Source: Planctomycetota bacterium (GTDB taxonomy: Bacteria; Planctomycetota; Planctomycetia; Planctomycetales; Planctomycetaceae). From it: a stretch of 64,000 nucleotides of DNA. The notes beneath the pieces are model-generated. The model was not told the origin of the DNA, searched no databases, and saw nothing but the letters and a program-made list of their open reading frames with translations. Within the stretch, counting starts at the first letter, position 1. Each line of letters opens with the position of its first letter. The translations under genes and the position numbers were made by a program. Positions 44,883-53,612 of this stretch are shown here, one piece after another. The stretch is from positions 1 to 64,000 of the forward strand of contig JAQBVJ010000009.1 in the NCBI GenBank assembly GCA_027623235.1, read 5' to 3'.

Positions 44883-46163
44883 GTGCCTTCTTCCGGTCCG
44901 ACACAAGATCATGCATACGAAACCGGGCCGCGGATTACGGCCGTTGAGACCGTCGTCCCGGCCGACGTGATGCGCGGGCTGCTGGCCGTGCGGATTCATA
45001 CCGACGCCGGTACGGTCGATGGCGAGCCGGTCATCGGGCATGGCGAGACGTATTACATTCCCGAAGCCGCGGCCGCGGTCATTCACGACTGGATGTCGCA
45101 TCGGCTGCTCGGCGCCGACGCGACCGCGATTGAGAGTCACTGGCGTTTCCTCTACGAACGCGCGACGGCGTTCGGCGGGACGGGAGCGGAACTGCGAGCC
45201 CTCTCGGCGGTCGACCTCGCGCTGTGGGACATCCTGGGACAACTGACGCGGCAGCCGGTGTGGAAGCTGCTGGGCGGTCCGGTTCGAGAGGCCGTACCCG
45301 TTTATAACAGCAGCGGCGGTCCTCATTACGGCGGTTCGGATCCGAACGCGCCGTCGCGGCCGAGCTGGCCCGGCCACGGCGATCCGGGGAAGCCGGGACC
45401 TCTGGAGGACAACTGGGCGTGTATGAACACGCCAGGCGACCTCGCCGAAGAACTGCTCGAAGCGGGTTACACAGCGATGAAGCTGTGGTCGCTCGACCCG
45501 GCGTACCGGAATTCCGGAGGTCAGCGGATCAGCAATCAGGATCTCGAAAAGGCCATCGCCCCGTTCCGCGAAATTCGCGAGCGAGTGGGAGACCGGATGG
45601 ACGTGATGCTCGACGGTCACGGGTTCTTCTCGCTGACGGCCGGTCTGAAAATCGCGAAGGCGATGCGCGAGTTTCAGCCGCTCTGGATGGAAGACATTGT
45701 GAGGCCGGACAGTCTGCAAACGCTCGCCCAGTTTCGCCGCGAGTCCGACGTGCCGGTCGCGATCAGTGAAATGCTCATCCTGCGAGACCACTACCGACAG
45801 ATCCTCGAACAGCACGGAGCCGACTACATCATGATCGACCCGACCTGGGTGGGCGGGATCAGTGAGACGCGGCGCATTGCCGAGCTCGCTCAGATTTATA
45901 ACGTGCCGGTCCTGATGCACGACTGCACGGGACCGTTCACTCTGTTTTCCGGACTGAACGTGGCGATGGCCGTGCCCGGCGTGACGTATCAGGAATCTGT
46001 TCGGGCTCACATCGCGACGATCTATCCGCGACTGATCGACTCGGAAGTGGTCGTCGCAAATGGAATGATCGCTCCGCCGAAACGACCGGGAATCGGAACG
46101 CGCTGGCTGCCGGAGCTGTTTGACGAAAGCCGCAACAGCTATCGGATTTCGCGTCTGGACTGA
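44883..46163 (+). CDS. enolase-superfamily sugar-acid dehydratase (mandelate racemase group)
   Basis: A 426-residue enzyme of the mandelate racemase/muconate lactonising group. The N-terminal capping domain (RITAVETVVPADVMRGLLAVRIHTDAG...HGETYYIP) is followed by the barrel. Metal ligands are visible: Asp in DVMLDGHGFFS, Glu in LWMEDIVRPD and Glu in VAISEMLILRD; MHDCTGP lies near the end. The HGHG-like turn and the DIVRP motif fit the gluconate/galactonate dehydratase side of the family, but the true substrate is unknown. The GTG start has GGAG 8 nt upstream. It is co-oriented with the FMN oxidase, suggesting a hydroxy-acid pathway. Confidence 0.85.
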   Translation: MPSSGPTQDHAYETGPRITAVETVVPADVMRGLLAVRIHTDAGTVDGEPVIGHGETYYIPEAAAAVIHDWMSHRLLGADATAIESHWRFLYERATAFGGTGAELRALSAVDLALWDILGQLTRQPVWKLLGGPVREAVPVYNSSGGPHYGGSDPNAPSRPSWPGHGDPGKPGPLEDNWACMNTPGDLAEELLEAGYTAMKLWSLDPAYRNSGGQRISNQDLEKAIAPFREIRERVGDRMDVMLDGHGFFSLTAGLKIAKAMREFQPLWMEDIVRPDSLQTLAQFRRESDVPVAISEMLILRDHYRQILEQHGADYIMIDPTWVGGISETRRIAELAQIYNVPVLMHDCTGPFTLFSGLNVAMAVPGVTYQESVRAHIATIYPRLIDSEVVVANGMIAPPKRPGIGTRWLPELFDESRNSYRISRLD

Positions 46164-46414
46164 AACGACGAAGCTGGCCCAATGGCACCAGAGTTGTGAA
46201 TGTCACGATAAATTCACAGCCTCGGAGCGAAAGGCGACACTCGGCATTCACCTCCGGGGATCTCGCGTCCCGAAAACCGCATCGGTGATTTCCGAAAGCT
46301 CGAATTGTGGTAAGCTGACTCCGTGACCCACCCTTTGAGGACTTCCCGTTCTCAGCCTCAGCACTCCCCCGCGATCACCTCGATTTCGGCCCGCCGGACG
46401 TTCAGGATCCCACT

Positions 46415-49400
46415 ATGAAAAAGCTGACTGTCCTTCTGATGCTTCTTGGAATTTCGTCCGTTGCCGAGGCCGCCGACCCGAACCGAAAAGGGCTCGACTT
46501 TTTCGAGGCGAAGATTCGGCCGGTGCTCGTTGAGCACTGCTACGAGTGTCACTCGGCCGGCGCTCTCGGCAAGAACAATCTGAAGGGCGGACTGTTTCTC
46601 GATTCGCGCGACGGCAGTCGCAAGGGCGGAGAAAGCGGCCCGGCTGTCGTGCCTGGCAAGCCGGACGAAAGTTTGCTGATCACAGCGCTGAAACACGACT
46701 CGTTCAAGATGCCGCCGAAAGGCAAGCTGCCGGACGAGCTGATTGCTCACTTCGTCAAGTGGGTCGAGATGGGAGCTCCGGATTCGCGGGACGGCGTCGC
46801 CGTGGTCACAACAGAAATCGACATTGAAGTCGGACGGAAGCACTGGTCGTTTCAGCCGCTGACTCAGCCGACTCTGCCTGCGGTCAAAGATGAGGCCTGG
46901 GGACGAAACCCGCTGGACCGTTTCGTACGGGCCAGGCAGGAAGCGGCCGGCGTCATTCCCAACGCGACGGCCTCTCAACGAACGTTGATCCGGCGAGCTT
47001 ACTTCGATCTGATCGGCCTCCCCCCGAAACCGGAAGACGTTGAAAAGTTCGTCGCCGAATCCGCGACGGATCCGAACGGTGCGTATGACCGGCTCATCGA
47101 TGAACTTCTCGCCAGCAAGCAATTTGGAGAACGCTGGGCCCGGCACTGGCTCGACGTGACCCGCTTTGCCGAGAGTCACGGTTACGCCTTCGACGGCGAC
47201 CGGCCGAACGCCTGGCACTATCGCGATTTCGTGATCCGGGCTTTGAATTCGGACATGCCTTACGATCGGTTTGTGAAGTTGCAGATTGCCGGCGACCTGC
47301 TCGCTGACGTCAATGCCCCATCGACGGCCGAAGCCCAAGAGGCAATCAACACGCTGGCGGCGACAGGCTTTCTTGTGTCGGGTCCGTACACGACGCAGCA
47401 GACTCAGAAAGAACGCGAGCGAAGTCGCTACGAACAGCTCGACGATATTGTGAGCACGCTGGGCACCTCACTGCTCGGGCTGACTGTCGGGTGCAGCCGC
47501 TGCCACAGTCACAAGTTCGACCCGCTGCCTCAGTTCGATTACTACCGCCTGACATCGTGCTTCGCCGACGTGGGGTTTTCGGACACGGGCGTCAATGTGA
47601 AACCGGAAGAATTCCGCAAAGCAAAAACCGAATACGACGCAGCCCTCGCGCCGCTCACCGCTGCTCAGACAAAGTACGAGCAGGAACAACTGCCCGCAAA
47701 GTTCGACACGTGGGTGGCCAGTCTTCAGAAAGTTGAACCGACCGCGGCACCGGGAGCTCTGAAACTTTCCGACTGGCAGCACGCCGGACCGTTCCCCGCC
47801 GAGAGTTTTGAGAAGGCGTTCGAACAGACATTCGATCCCGAGAAGTCTGTCGACCTCGCCGCGACTTACGTGGACGGCAAAGTGAAGTGGACTCCGCAGC
47901 CCGGCTGGACGGACAGCACGATTCACAACACGCTGACCGGCGACAATTCGGCGAACTACCTCTTTCGGACGATCGAGTCTCCTGAAGACCAGGCTGTCGC
48001 GCTGTCGCTCGGCCGTGACGACGCGATCAAAGTCTGGGTCAATGGCAAGGAAGTTCTGTCGAAGCTGGTCGCGGGCGGAGTCGTGGCCGGGCAGGACACC
48101 GTTCAGGCGGCTCTCAAAAAGGGTCGCAACGAACTGCTCATGAAGATCGTGAATGGAGGAGGTCCGTCGGGTTTCTACTTCGCGGCGTCGGCGACGAAGC
48201 CAGCCTCGATCGAAGGCATCGGCAACTGGCATCACGTCGGTCCGTTCGCCGCCGCGGATTTCAACGTGGCCTTCGATGAGGTCTTTCCGCCGGAACTTCA
48301 AACGGACCTCACCCAGACATTTCAGGATGGCAAACTGAAATGGGTCGAGCAGCCTGAGTGGAAAGACGGTGCGGAACACAACGATAAGCTGACCGGGACC
48401 AACTGCGCCAACTACCTTTTCCGCACGTTCGAGACTGACGCGCCGCGAGTTCTCGCGCTGTCGCTCGGCAGCGACGACGGGATCAAGCTGTGGGTCAACG
48501 GTCGGTCGGTCCTGGAGAAAAAGGTCGGACGAAACGTCGCGAAGGCCGGGCAGGAAAACGTGACGATTCAGCTCGCCGCAGGCCGAAACGATGTCCTCAT
48601 GAAAATTGTCAACAGTGGCGGAGCGACCGGCTTCTATTTCGCGGCGAGCCCCGGGCAGCCACCGAAAGACGTCGCGGACATTCTCGCCCTCGCCGCCGAC
48701 AAGCGGAATGACCCTCAGAAAAAGCGGCTGGTCGACTGGCACAAGGGCTTCGATCTGGAGTGGTTGAGCCTCAACGAACAGGTCGTGCGTCAGCAGACTC
48801 AGGACCCGAAGCCGGACCTGACCAACGTGTTCGCCGCACGGGTCAACGGGACGACGTATCAGTTCGGGGCGGACACGTACAAGGTTTACCAGCTTCGACG
48901 CGGCAACGTGGACAACAAAGAGTCCGAAGCGACACCTGGGTTTTTCCAGGTGCTCATGCGGACGGAAATCGATGAACAACGCTGGCTGGCAGATCCGTCG
49001 GCGAAGGAAAAAACGCGTCCCGGCCGGCTTGGCCTTTCCGACTGGCTGACCGATGTTGATGACGGAGCGGGCCATCTTCTGGCAAGAGTCATCGTGAACC
49101 GGCTCTGGCATCACCACTTCGGACGCGGCATTGTCGCGACTCCCAGCGACTTCGGCACCCGCGGTGAAAAGCCGTCTCACCCGGAGATGCTCGACTGGCT
49201 GGCGGCTGAGCTGATTCGCGGTGGCTGGAAGCTGAAGCCGATCCACCGGCTGATCATGACCAGCGCGGTCTACATGCAGGCCGGTGAAGTCACGCCGACC
49301 GGCAAACAGCACGACCCGGAAAACCTTCTGCTGTGGCGGCGCAATTCGCGGCGGCTGGAGGCGGAAGTCATTCGCGACGCGCTGCTCGCCGTCAGTGGCA

Positions 49401-49849
49401 CTCTCGATCTGACACAGTTCGGCCAGGGCACACTCGACGAGCGCAGCAATCGCCGCAGCGTCTACTTCACGGTGAAACGCAGCCGGCTGATTCCGATCCT
49501 GCAGCTGTTTGACGCTCCGGATGCGATGCAGGGAATCGCCTCGCGCGAGGAAAGCACGGTCGCGCCGCAGGCGCTGGCTTTGTTGAACTCTCCGATTATT
49601 CGAGACCTCGCCGCGAAGTTTGCGACGAAGGTGCGGCCGAACGCGGAAACGACAATCGACGAGGCCATCGACAGGACGTACGAACTGGCACTGTCACGGT
49701 CTGCAACTGACACAGAGCGGAACGTGATGACGGCGTTTGTTCTGAACCAGAAGAAATCGCGCGGCGACGATGCGAATGCAGAGAACCTGGCCGTGCGCGA
49801 CTTCTGCCACCTCGTGTTGTGTATGAACGAATTTGTGTATGTCGACTGA
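46415..49849 (+). CDS. secreted PSCyt1/DUF1549/DUF1553 cytochrome-like protein with duplicated middle domain
   Basis: A 1144-residue exported protein (signal MKKLTVLLMLLGISSVAEA). An N-terminal cytochrome-like domain has CYECHSAGALG, then FLDSRDGSRKGGESGPAVVPGKPDESLL and MPPKGKLPDELI. DUF1549 follows (LIRRAYFDLIGLPPKPEDV ... CSRCHSHKFDPLPQFDYY). Two similar ~145-residue domains lie at ~448-591 and ~599-745. Both run from W-x-H-x-GPF through NYLFRT, ALSLG-x-DD-x-IK-x-WVNG and LMKIVN to GFYFAAS, an internal duplication of a sugar-binding-like fold. DUF1553 closes the protein (NRLWHHHFGRGIVATPSDFG ... NRRSVYFTVKRSRL). A DUF1501 gene follows. Confidence 0.9.
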   Translation: MKKLTVLLMLLGISSVAEAADPNRKGLDFFEAKIRPVLVEHCYECHSAGALGKNNLKGGLFLDSRDGSRKGGESGPAVVPGKPDESLLITALKHDSFKMPPKGKLPDELIAHFVKWVEMGAPDSRDGVAVVTTEIDIEVGRKHWSFQPLTQPTLPAVKDEAWGRNPLDRFVRARQEAAGVIPNATASQRTLIRRAYFDLIGLPPKPEDVEKFVAESATDPNGAYDRLIDELLASKQFGERWARHWLDVTRFAESHGYAFDGDRPNAWHYRDFVIRALNSDMPYDRFVKLQIAGDLLADVNAPSTAEAQEAINTLAATGFLVSGPYTTQQTQKERERSRYEQLDDIVSTLGTSLLGLTVGCSRCHSHKFDPLPQFDYYRLTSCFADVGFSDTGVNVKPEEFRKAKTEYDAALAPLTAAQTKYEQEQLPAKFDTWVASLQKVEPTAAPGALKLSDWQHAGPFPAESFEKAFEQTFDPEKSVDLAATYVDGKVKWTPQPGWTDSTIHNTLTGDNSANYLFRTIESPEDQAVALSLGRDDAIKVWVNGKEVLSKLVAGGVVAGQDTVQAALKKGRNELLMKIVNGGGPSGFYFAASATKPASIEGIGNWHHVGPFAAADFNVAFDEVFPPELQTDLTQTFQDGKLKWVEQPEWKDGAEHNDKLTGTNCANYLFRTFETDAPRVLALSLGSDDGIKLWVNGRSVLEKKVGRNVAKAGQENVTIQLAAGRNDVLMKIVNSGGATGFYFAASPGQPPKDVADILALAADKRNDPQKKRLVDWHKGFDLEWLSLNEQVVRQQTQDPKPDLTNVFAARVNGTTYQFGADTYKVYQLRRGNVDNKESEATPGFFQVLMRTEIDEQRWLADPSAKEKTRPGRLGLSDWLTDVDDGAGHLLARVIVNRLWHHHFGRGIVATPSDFGTRGEKPSHPEMLDWLAAELIRGGWKLKPIHRLIMTSAVYMQAGEVTPTGKQHDPENLLLWRRNSRRLEAEVIRDALLAVSGTLDLTQFGQGTLDERSNRRSVYFTVKRSRLIPILQLFDAPDAMQGIASREESTVAPQALALLNSPIIRDLAAKFATKVRPNAETTIDEAIDRTYELALSRSATDTERNVMTAFVLNQKKSRGDDANAENLAVRDFCHLVLCMNEFVYVD

Positions 49850-49854
49850 ACCGG

Positions 49855-49898
49855 ATGCCTCAAAGAGGCATTTAGCGGAACGGCGTAAGTCGTCCGGT
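49855..49898. repeat. hairpin and half-copy of family-1 repeat
   Basis: A 7-bp hairpin ATGCCTC-AAA-GAGGCAT (49855-49871) right after the DUF1549 gene stop runs into TTTAGCGGAACGGCGTAAG and TCGTCCGGT (to 49898). That stretch matches one arm of the family-1 palindrome, in the opposite orientation to the metH copy. The second arm is missing. It sits between two genes of a presumed operon and could act as a partial terminator or an mRNA stability element. Confidence 0.65.
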
Positions 49899-49955
49899 CG
49901 AACGTCGGTCGGCGCAGCGTGTTATCGGGACTCACCTCAAATCAGCAGGAAAACC

Positions 49956-51401
49956 ATGAATCATCACTCGTGCAGCCGCTCGGCCAGTCGGCGTGATTTT
50001 CTTCAACGAGCCGGGCTCGGTTTCGGATCGGTCGCTCTCACCGGGCTTCTTCATCAGGAAGGAATCGTGGCAGCACCGGTCTCGAACAATCCTCTCGCCG
50101 AAAAGCCTTCCCGGTTCGCTCCCAAAGCCAAGGCCATCATCTGGCTCTTTCAAACTGGAAGCCCCTCGCAGGTCGACACGTTCGATTACAAGCCCGAATT
50201 GCAGAAGCGCGACGGGACGCAGCTGGCCGGAGCTGATCCGAAGACCGGTTTTTTCACAACGAGCGGCAAGTGTCTGAAGTCGCCGTTCAAGTGGGCTCAG
50301 CACGGTGAGTCCGGAGCGTGGACCAGTGAAATCTTCCCGAACATTTCGAAGCACGTAGACGACATCGCGTTCGTTTATTCGTGCTACTCCCAGTCGAACA
50401 ACCACACGCCGGCGATGCTGGAACTGAATTCGGGAATGATCCGCCAGGGTTTTCCGAGCATGGGGTCGTGGCTCACCTACGGACTGGGCAGCGAGAACTC
50501 GAACCTGCCGGCTTACGTCGTGATGCACGGGACGAAGCCGCGTGGAGCAGACCCGATCTGGTCATCGGGATTTCTGCCGTCGGTTTACCAGGCGACGGCG
50601 ATTGACCCGCGTGGAACAGCGCCAATCAGCAATCTGCAGCGGCCTGGCGAATTGAACGGAGACCAGCAGCGATCGCTGCTCGACGTGCTCAACACGGCCA
50701 ATTCGAAACATGCCGAGAAGCGTCCGTTCGACCGCGATCTCAACGCCCGGCTTGAATCGTTCGAACTGGCTTACCGGATGCAGACATCGGCTCCGGAAGC
50801 CTTCGACCTCGCGCAGGAACCGGACCATGTTCAGAAGGCGTACGGTCTGGATCGGAATGAGTCGAAGGATTACGGCCGGCAGTGTCTGATTGCCCGCCGG
50901 TTGATCGAACGTGGCGTGCGCTACATTCAGGTCTTCGCCTCGTGTCCGAACACTCCGGGCGGCGCGGTCAGTGACGTTCCGTGGGACGGGCACAGCGATA
51001 TCAACGGCAACCACCGGGCCTGCGCCGGGACGGTCGATCAACCGACAGCCGCCCTGTTAAGCGACCTCAAACAGCGAGGTCTGCTGGAAGACACGATCGT
51101 GATTTACGGTGGCGAGTTCGGCCGCACGTCGGACTCCCAGGGAGAAGGCGGGCGCGATCACAACCCGAACGCGTTTACCACGTGGTTCGCCGGCGGTGGC
51201 TTCAAAGGCGGAACTCAGTACGGAGCGTCCGACGAATTTGGATACAAGTCCGTCGAGAATCGCGTGAACGCTCACGACATTCACGCGACGGTTCTTCATC
51301 AAATGGGCATCGACCACACGGGACTCACCTACCGGTTTAACGGTCGCGATTTCCGGTTGACCGATGTTGAGGGCGAAATCCTCCACGACATTCTGGCGTA
51401 G
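49956..51401 (+). CDS. Tat-exported DUF1501 protein
   Basis: A 481-residue DUF1501 protein paired with the DUF1549/DUF1553 gene upstream. The leader SASRRDFLQRAGLGFGSVALTGLL carries the twin-arginine motif. The body has KAIIWLFQTGSPSQVDTFDYKPEL, SEIFPNISKHVDDIAFVYS, RQCLIARRLIERGVRYIQVFA and IVIYGGEFGRTSDSQGEGGRDHNPNAFTTWFAGGG. I use the ATG at 49956, just before the Tat motif with AGGA upstream; the frame stays open to 49833 through repeat DNA. Function is not known experimentally; the phosphatase/sulfatase-like fold suggests a hydrolase. Confidence 0.88.
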   Translation: MNHHSCSRSASRRDFLQRAGLGFGSVALTGLLHQEGIVAAPVSNNPLAEKPSRFAPKAKAIIWLFQTGSPSQVDTFDYKPELQKRDGTQLAGADPKTGFFTTSGKCLKSPFKWAQHGESGAWTSEIFPNISKHVDDIAFVYSCYSQSNNHTPAMLELNSGMIRQGFPSMGSWLTYGLGSENSNLPAYVVMHGTKPRGADPIWSSGFLPSVYQATAIDPRGTAPISNLQRPGELNGDQQRSLLDVLNTANSKHAEKRPFDRDLNARLESFELAYRMQTSAPEAFDLAQEPDHVQKAYGLDRNESKDYGRQCLIARRLIERGVRYIQVFASCPNTPGGAVSDVPWDGHSDINGNHRACAGTVDQPTAALLSDLKQRGLLEDTIVIYGGEFGRTSDSQGEGGRDHNPNAFTTWFAGGGFKGGTQYGASDEFGYKSVENRVNAHDIHATVLHQMGIDHTGLTYRFNGRDFRLTDVEGEILHDILA

Positions 51402-51429
51402 CCACTTCGCACTCCCGGATTCCACTCAC

Positions 51430-51630
51430 TCGCCGCTGGCGATTCGGAACGGGGCGTCGTCGTCGGACGCCGGGGATCGTCAGCCGGAAATCGACCAGAA
51501 GGTGGTCCGAATAGAGCTTGCGGAACTCGTTGTGGTTGTAAGGCTGCCCGGGGTACGGCTCGGTGGATGGCCGAAGTATCAGCATCATCCTGATCCCGGC
51601 CCGGAAATCGGGGACAGGCTTCGCTCAGGC
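51430..51630 (-). pseudogene. possible remnant of an endonuclease/exonuclease/phosphatase-family gene
   Basis: On the minus strand the frame reads FRAGIRMMLILRPSTEPYPG and then NHNEFRKLYSDHLLVDFRLTIP. The S-D-H-x-x-V end is that of endonuclease/exonuclease/phosphatase-family proteins. After LTIP the frame continues as an Arg-rich run, but a one-base shift gives ASDDDAPFRIASGE and a stop, a more natural C-terminus. Upstream, a stop lies in frame and the rest of the gene is missing. I read it as the decayed 3' end of a gene cut off by rearrangement; this rests on motif memory alone. Confidence 0.35.
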
Positions 51631-51639
51631 GAAGAATAC

Positions 51640-52017
51640 CTACACCGGGACGCTTGGAACGAACCGCAGGACGTCCTCTGCGGAAAACGGTTTTCGCAGC
51701 ACGTCATCCGCTTTGACGAATTCCGAGAAGCTACTCAGATCGTCGCAATCGAGTCCGGTCATCAGGACCACGATCGGCGAAGGTGCGACCAGTTTCAGCT
51801 TGGCACAAACCAGCCAGCCGTACTGCAGCGGGATTCCGACATCGAGAAAGACGACTTCCGCCTGGAAGTCGATCGCCTCAATGAGTGCTTGCTCTCCGTC
51901 GGCTGCCGCTCGAACCTCGCATCCAGCAGATTTGAGCACACGAATAATGAACTGACGGGGATCAGGTTCATCGTCGACGACTAAAACACGAAGTTTCTGC
52001 GTTGGATCGGTGGACAT
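51640..52017 (-). CDS. single-domain response regulator (receiver only)
   Basis: A 125-residue CheY-like receiver with no output domain. Phosphorylation-site residues are intact: the acidic pair Asp15-Asp16 (LVVDDEPDP), phospho-acceptor Asp59 (VVFLDVGIP), Thr87 (VLMTGLD) and Lys109 (LRKPF). It may relay phosphate or act by binding a partner. No histidine kinase gene lies nearby. The ATG at 52017 starts the domain; a longer frame to 52062 is less likely. It lies between two degraded genes, so this stretch appears to be a site of gene decay. Confidence 0.9.
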   Translation of the reverse strand: MSTDPTQKLRVLVVDDEPDPRQFIIRVLKSAGCEVRAAADGEQALIEAIDFQAEVVFLDVGIPLQYGWLVCAKLKLVAPSPIVVLMTGLDCDDLSSFSEFVKADDVLRKPFSAEDVLRFVPSVPV

Positions 52018-52145
52018 CGAAGGACTCTTGAGGCAAGCGAATGAGGTGGGAAAAGGACGCAAGGTCCGGTGGGCAGGGCGACATTAAATCGCTTATGCAA
52101 CTTCCTTGGAAGAGAGACTGTTCGGTGGAATCGTAGAGAAGATTG

Positions 52146-52399
52146 CTAAACGGTGATCTGCCGTCCTTTTCGGTAGCGCCAAGTGCCAATTACGAACAAA
52201 CTTACTCCGCCTGCGAATAGCGGGAACCCGACGGTGGAAGGAATCAGAGATTTTTCGATCTGTTTTGCGAGATTGGCGGACGATGCTGCCACGGCCTGAG
52301 ATTCATCGAATGACATGAGCATGCCGCCAGGCGTGAACAGAATTTACACGAACCCATCACAATGAAAGTGGCACCACCGAGTTGCAGTCTTCTCTTCAT
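52146..52399 (-). pseudogene. small two-segment membrane protein gene with a frameshift
   Basis: An ATG at 52399 has AGGAG 7 nt upstream and reads MKRRLQLGGATFIVMGSC, the start of a membrane protein. That frame then loses hydrophobic character. A one-base shift just after it gives ILFTPGGMLMSFDESQAVAA and continues to SLIPSTVGFPLFAGGVSLFV, IGTWRYRKGRQITV and a stop at 52146. Joined, the product would have ~83 residues with two membrane segments. The start, the ribosome-binding site and the tail all look real, so I infer a recent single indel. A sequencing error or a downstream start at 52316 (56 residues) are alternatives. Confidence 0.5.
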
Positions 52400-52543
52400 G
52401 CTCTGCTCCTGTTACCGGCCAGAAACGAAGCGCGGGCGGCGGGCATTGCCGGAGTCGGCCGATTTGCTTCATCACAGATTGGCCTTCGATCTCAAACGCC
52501 CATTGGTGCTGGAACGACTTTTCGACGGTTTTGATCTTCTCCT

Positions 52544-53122
52544 TCAGTCGATTACCTTGCCGGCGATGTGAGCCAGTCCACTTCCAAGCCCCTCGACGCT
52601 GGCTTGCTTCCGCTCGTCTTTGAGACGCCCGGTTTCATCGAATGCTTCATACGCATTCGGGATCGCCACCTGATCCGGCAGCACGATGACACCGATGCTG
52701 CTGAGAATCGAGCGAACGTGGACGAGCCCTCGCAGCCCACCGAGTGCTCCCGGTGACGCCGCCATGATTGCGGCGACTTTGCCCTGATAGGCTGCCAGCC
52801 GAGGCTCCCCTTCCACCGGGCGGGGAACCCAATCAATTGTGTTTTTGAGCAACGGCGAGATCGAACTGTTGTACTCGGGCGACGAGATCAGCAGACCGTC
52901 ATGTTCAAGAAACAGTTGCTTGAGTTTGGAGGCGATCTCCGGCGTCCCCTCGTCCCGTTCGAGGTCTTCGTCGAACAAAGGAAGCGGATAATCCTTCAAA
53001 TTGAAAATCGTAACGTCAGCACCAGCAGATCGGGCTCCTTCCGCCGCAACCTGCACCAGCTTGTGATTGAACGAGTCTTTCCGGGCACTCCCGGCGAAGG
53101 CGAGGATCTTTGGCGTGGTCAT
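52544..53122 (-). CDS. NAD(P)H-dependent FMN reductase family protein
   Basis: A 192-residue flavodoxin-like quinone or FMN reductase. It begins KILAFAGSARKDSFNHKLVQVAAEGA, with the FMN-phosphate loop G-S-x-R. The central LLISSPEYNSSISPLLKNTIDWV is the family hallmark where P-E-Y-N contacts the flavin. Later AAIMAASPGALGGLRGLVHVRSIL matches the G-x-x-G-G-L-R pattern. The ATG has AAGGAA upstream. It is divergent from the helicase gene. The physiological acceptor (flavin, quinone, chromate, azo dye) cannot be told. Confidence 0.9.
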   Translation of the reverse strand: MTTPKILAFAGSARKDSFNHKLVQVAAEGARSAGADVTIFNLKDYPLPLFDEDLERDEGTPEIASKLKQLFLEHDGLLISSPEYNSSISPLLKNTIDWVPRPVEGEPRLAAYQGKVAAIMAASPGALGGLRGLVHVRSILSSIGVIVLPDQVAIPNAYEAFDETGRLKDERKQASVEGLGSGLAHIAGKVID

Positions 53123-53612
53123 GGATTCCTTCAGTTTGCATTTGTTTTCACCTGGAATACCGGTCCTGGCTCGCTCTCAATCCACTTTGACTGGCCGTCC
53201 TGATCCGAATTCGCCTTCGTTGATGTGAAAATTGTTTTGTTTTCGCGAGCCTGCCCCTGTCGCCCGTTGTCCGTTTTCTGTAGCTTGGCACCATTGTTGA
53301 GCCTTCGAAGTCGACACAACTTCGAAAAGATTCGGCCTCGTTGGCCGACACAGAACGTCGCGAGCCCTTTCCAAATGGGAATCCCCGCGGCAGTTTCTCC
53401 CCTGAGTCAGGCTCTCGGGCGACAGGTCTTCCGAACGTTCTCGCCGGTCCACGACCGCGGATTGAGAACACGTCAGGTTAACGAAGCAGCGTCGCTCTCT
53501 GTGTTTTCAGGAAAGTGATGCGCACGTTCATTCGCGATTTCTCCGTTTGACGGACGCGTACGCGCCGGGTTTGTTGATCAAATCGGGCGGCAACTTTTGA
53601 TTGGAAGAATTA
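53123..53612. other. divergent intergenic region before the DEAD-box helicase
   Basis: About 490 bases between the FMN reductase and helicase genes. I found no gene in it; short open frames lack features. A long 5' leader on the helicase mRNA would fit a cold-shock-type DEAD-box gene, as in Escherichia coli, but no cold-shock box was recognised. Confidence 0.35.

Noticed and set aside
44319..46010. A 563-codon minus-strand open frame opposite the FMN oxidase and enolase-superfamily genes
   Set aside because: It spans two recognised genes and the gap between them and shows no motif; an antisense shadow.
47468..49312. A 614-codon minus-strand open frame opposite the DUF1549/DUF1553 gene
   Set aside because: Composition is that of a mirror frame, and the plus strand encodes clear domains throughout.
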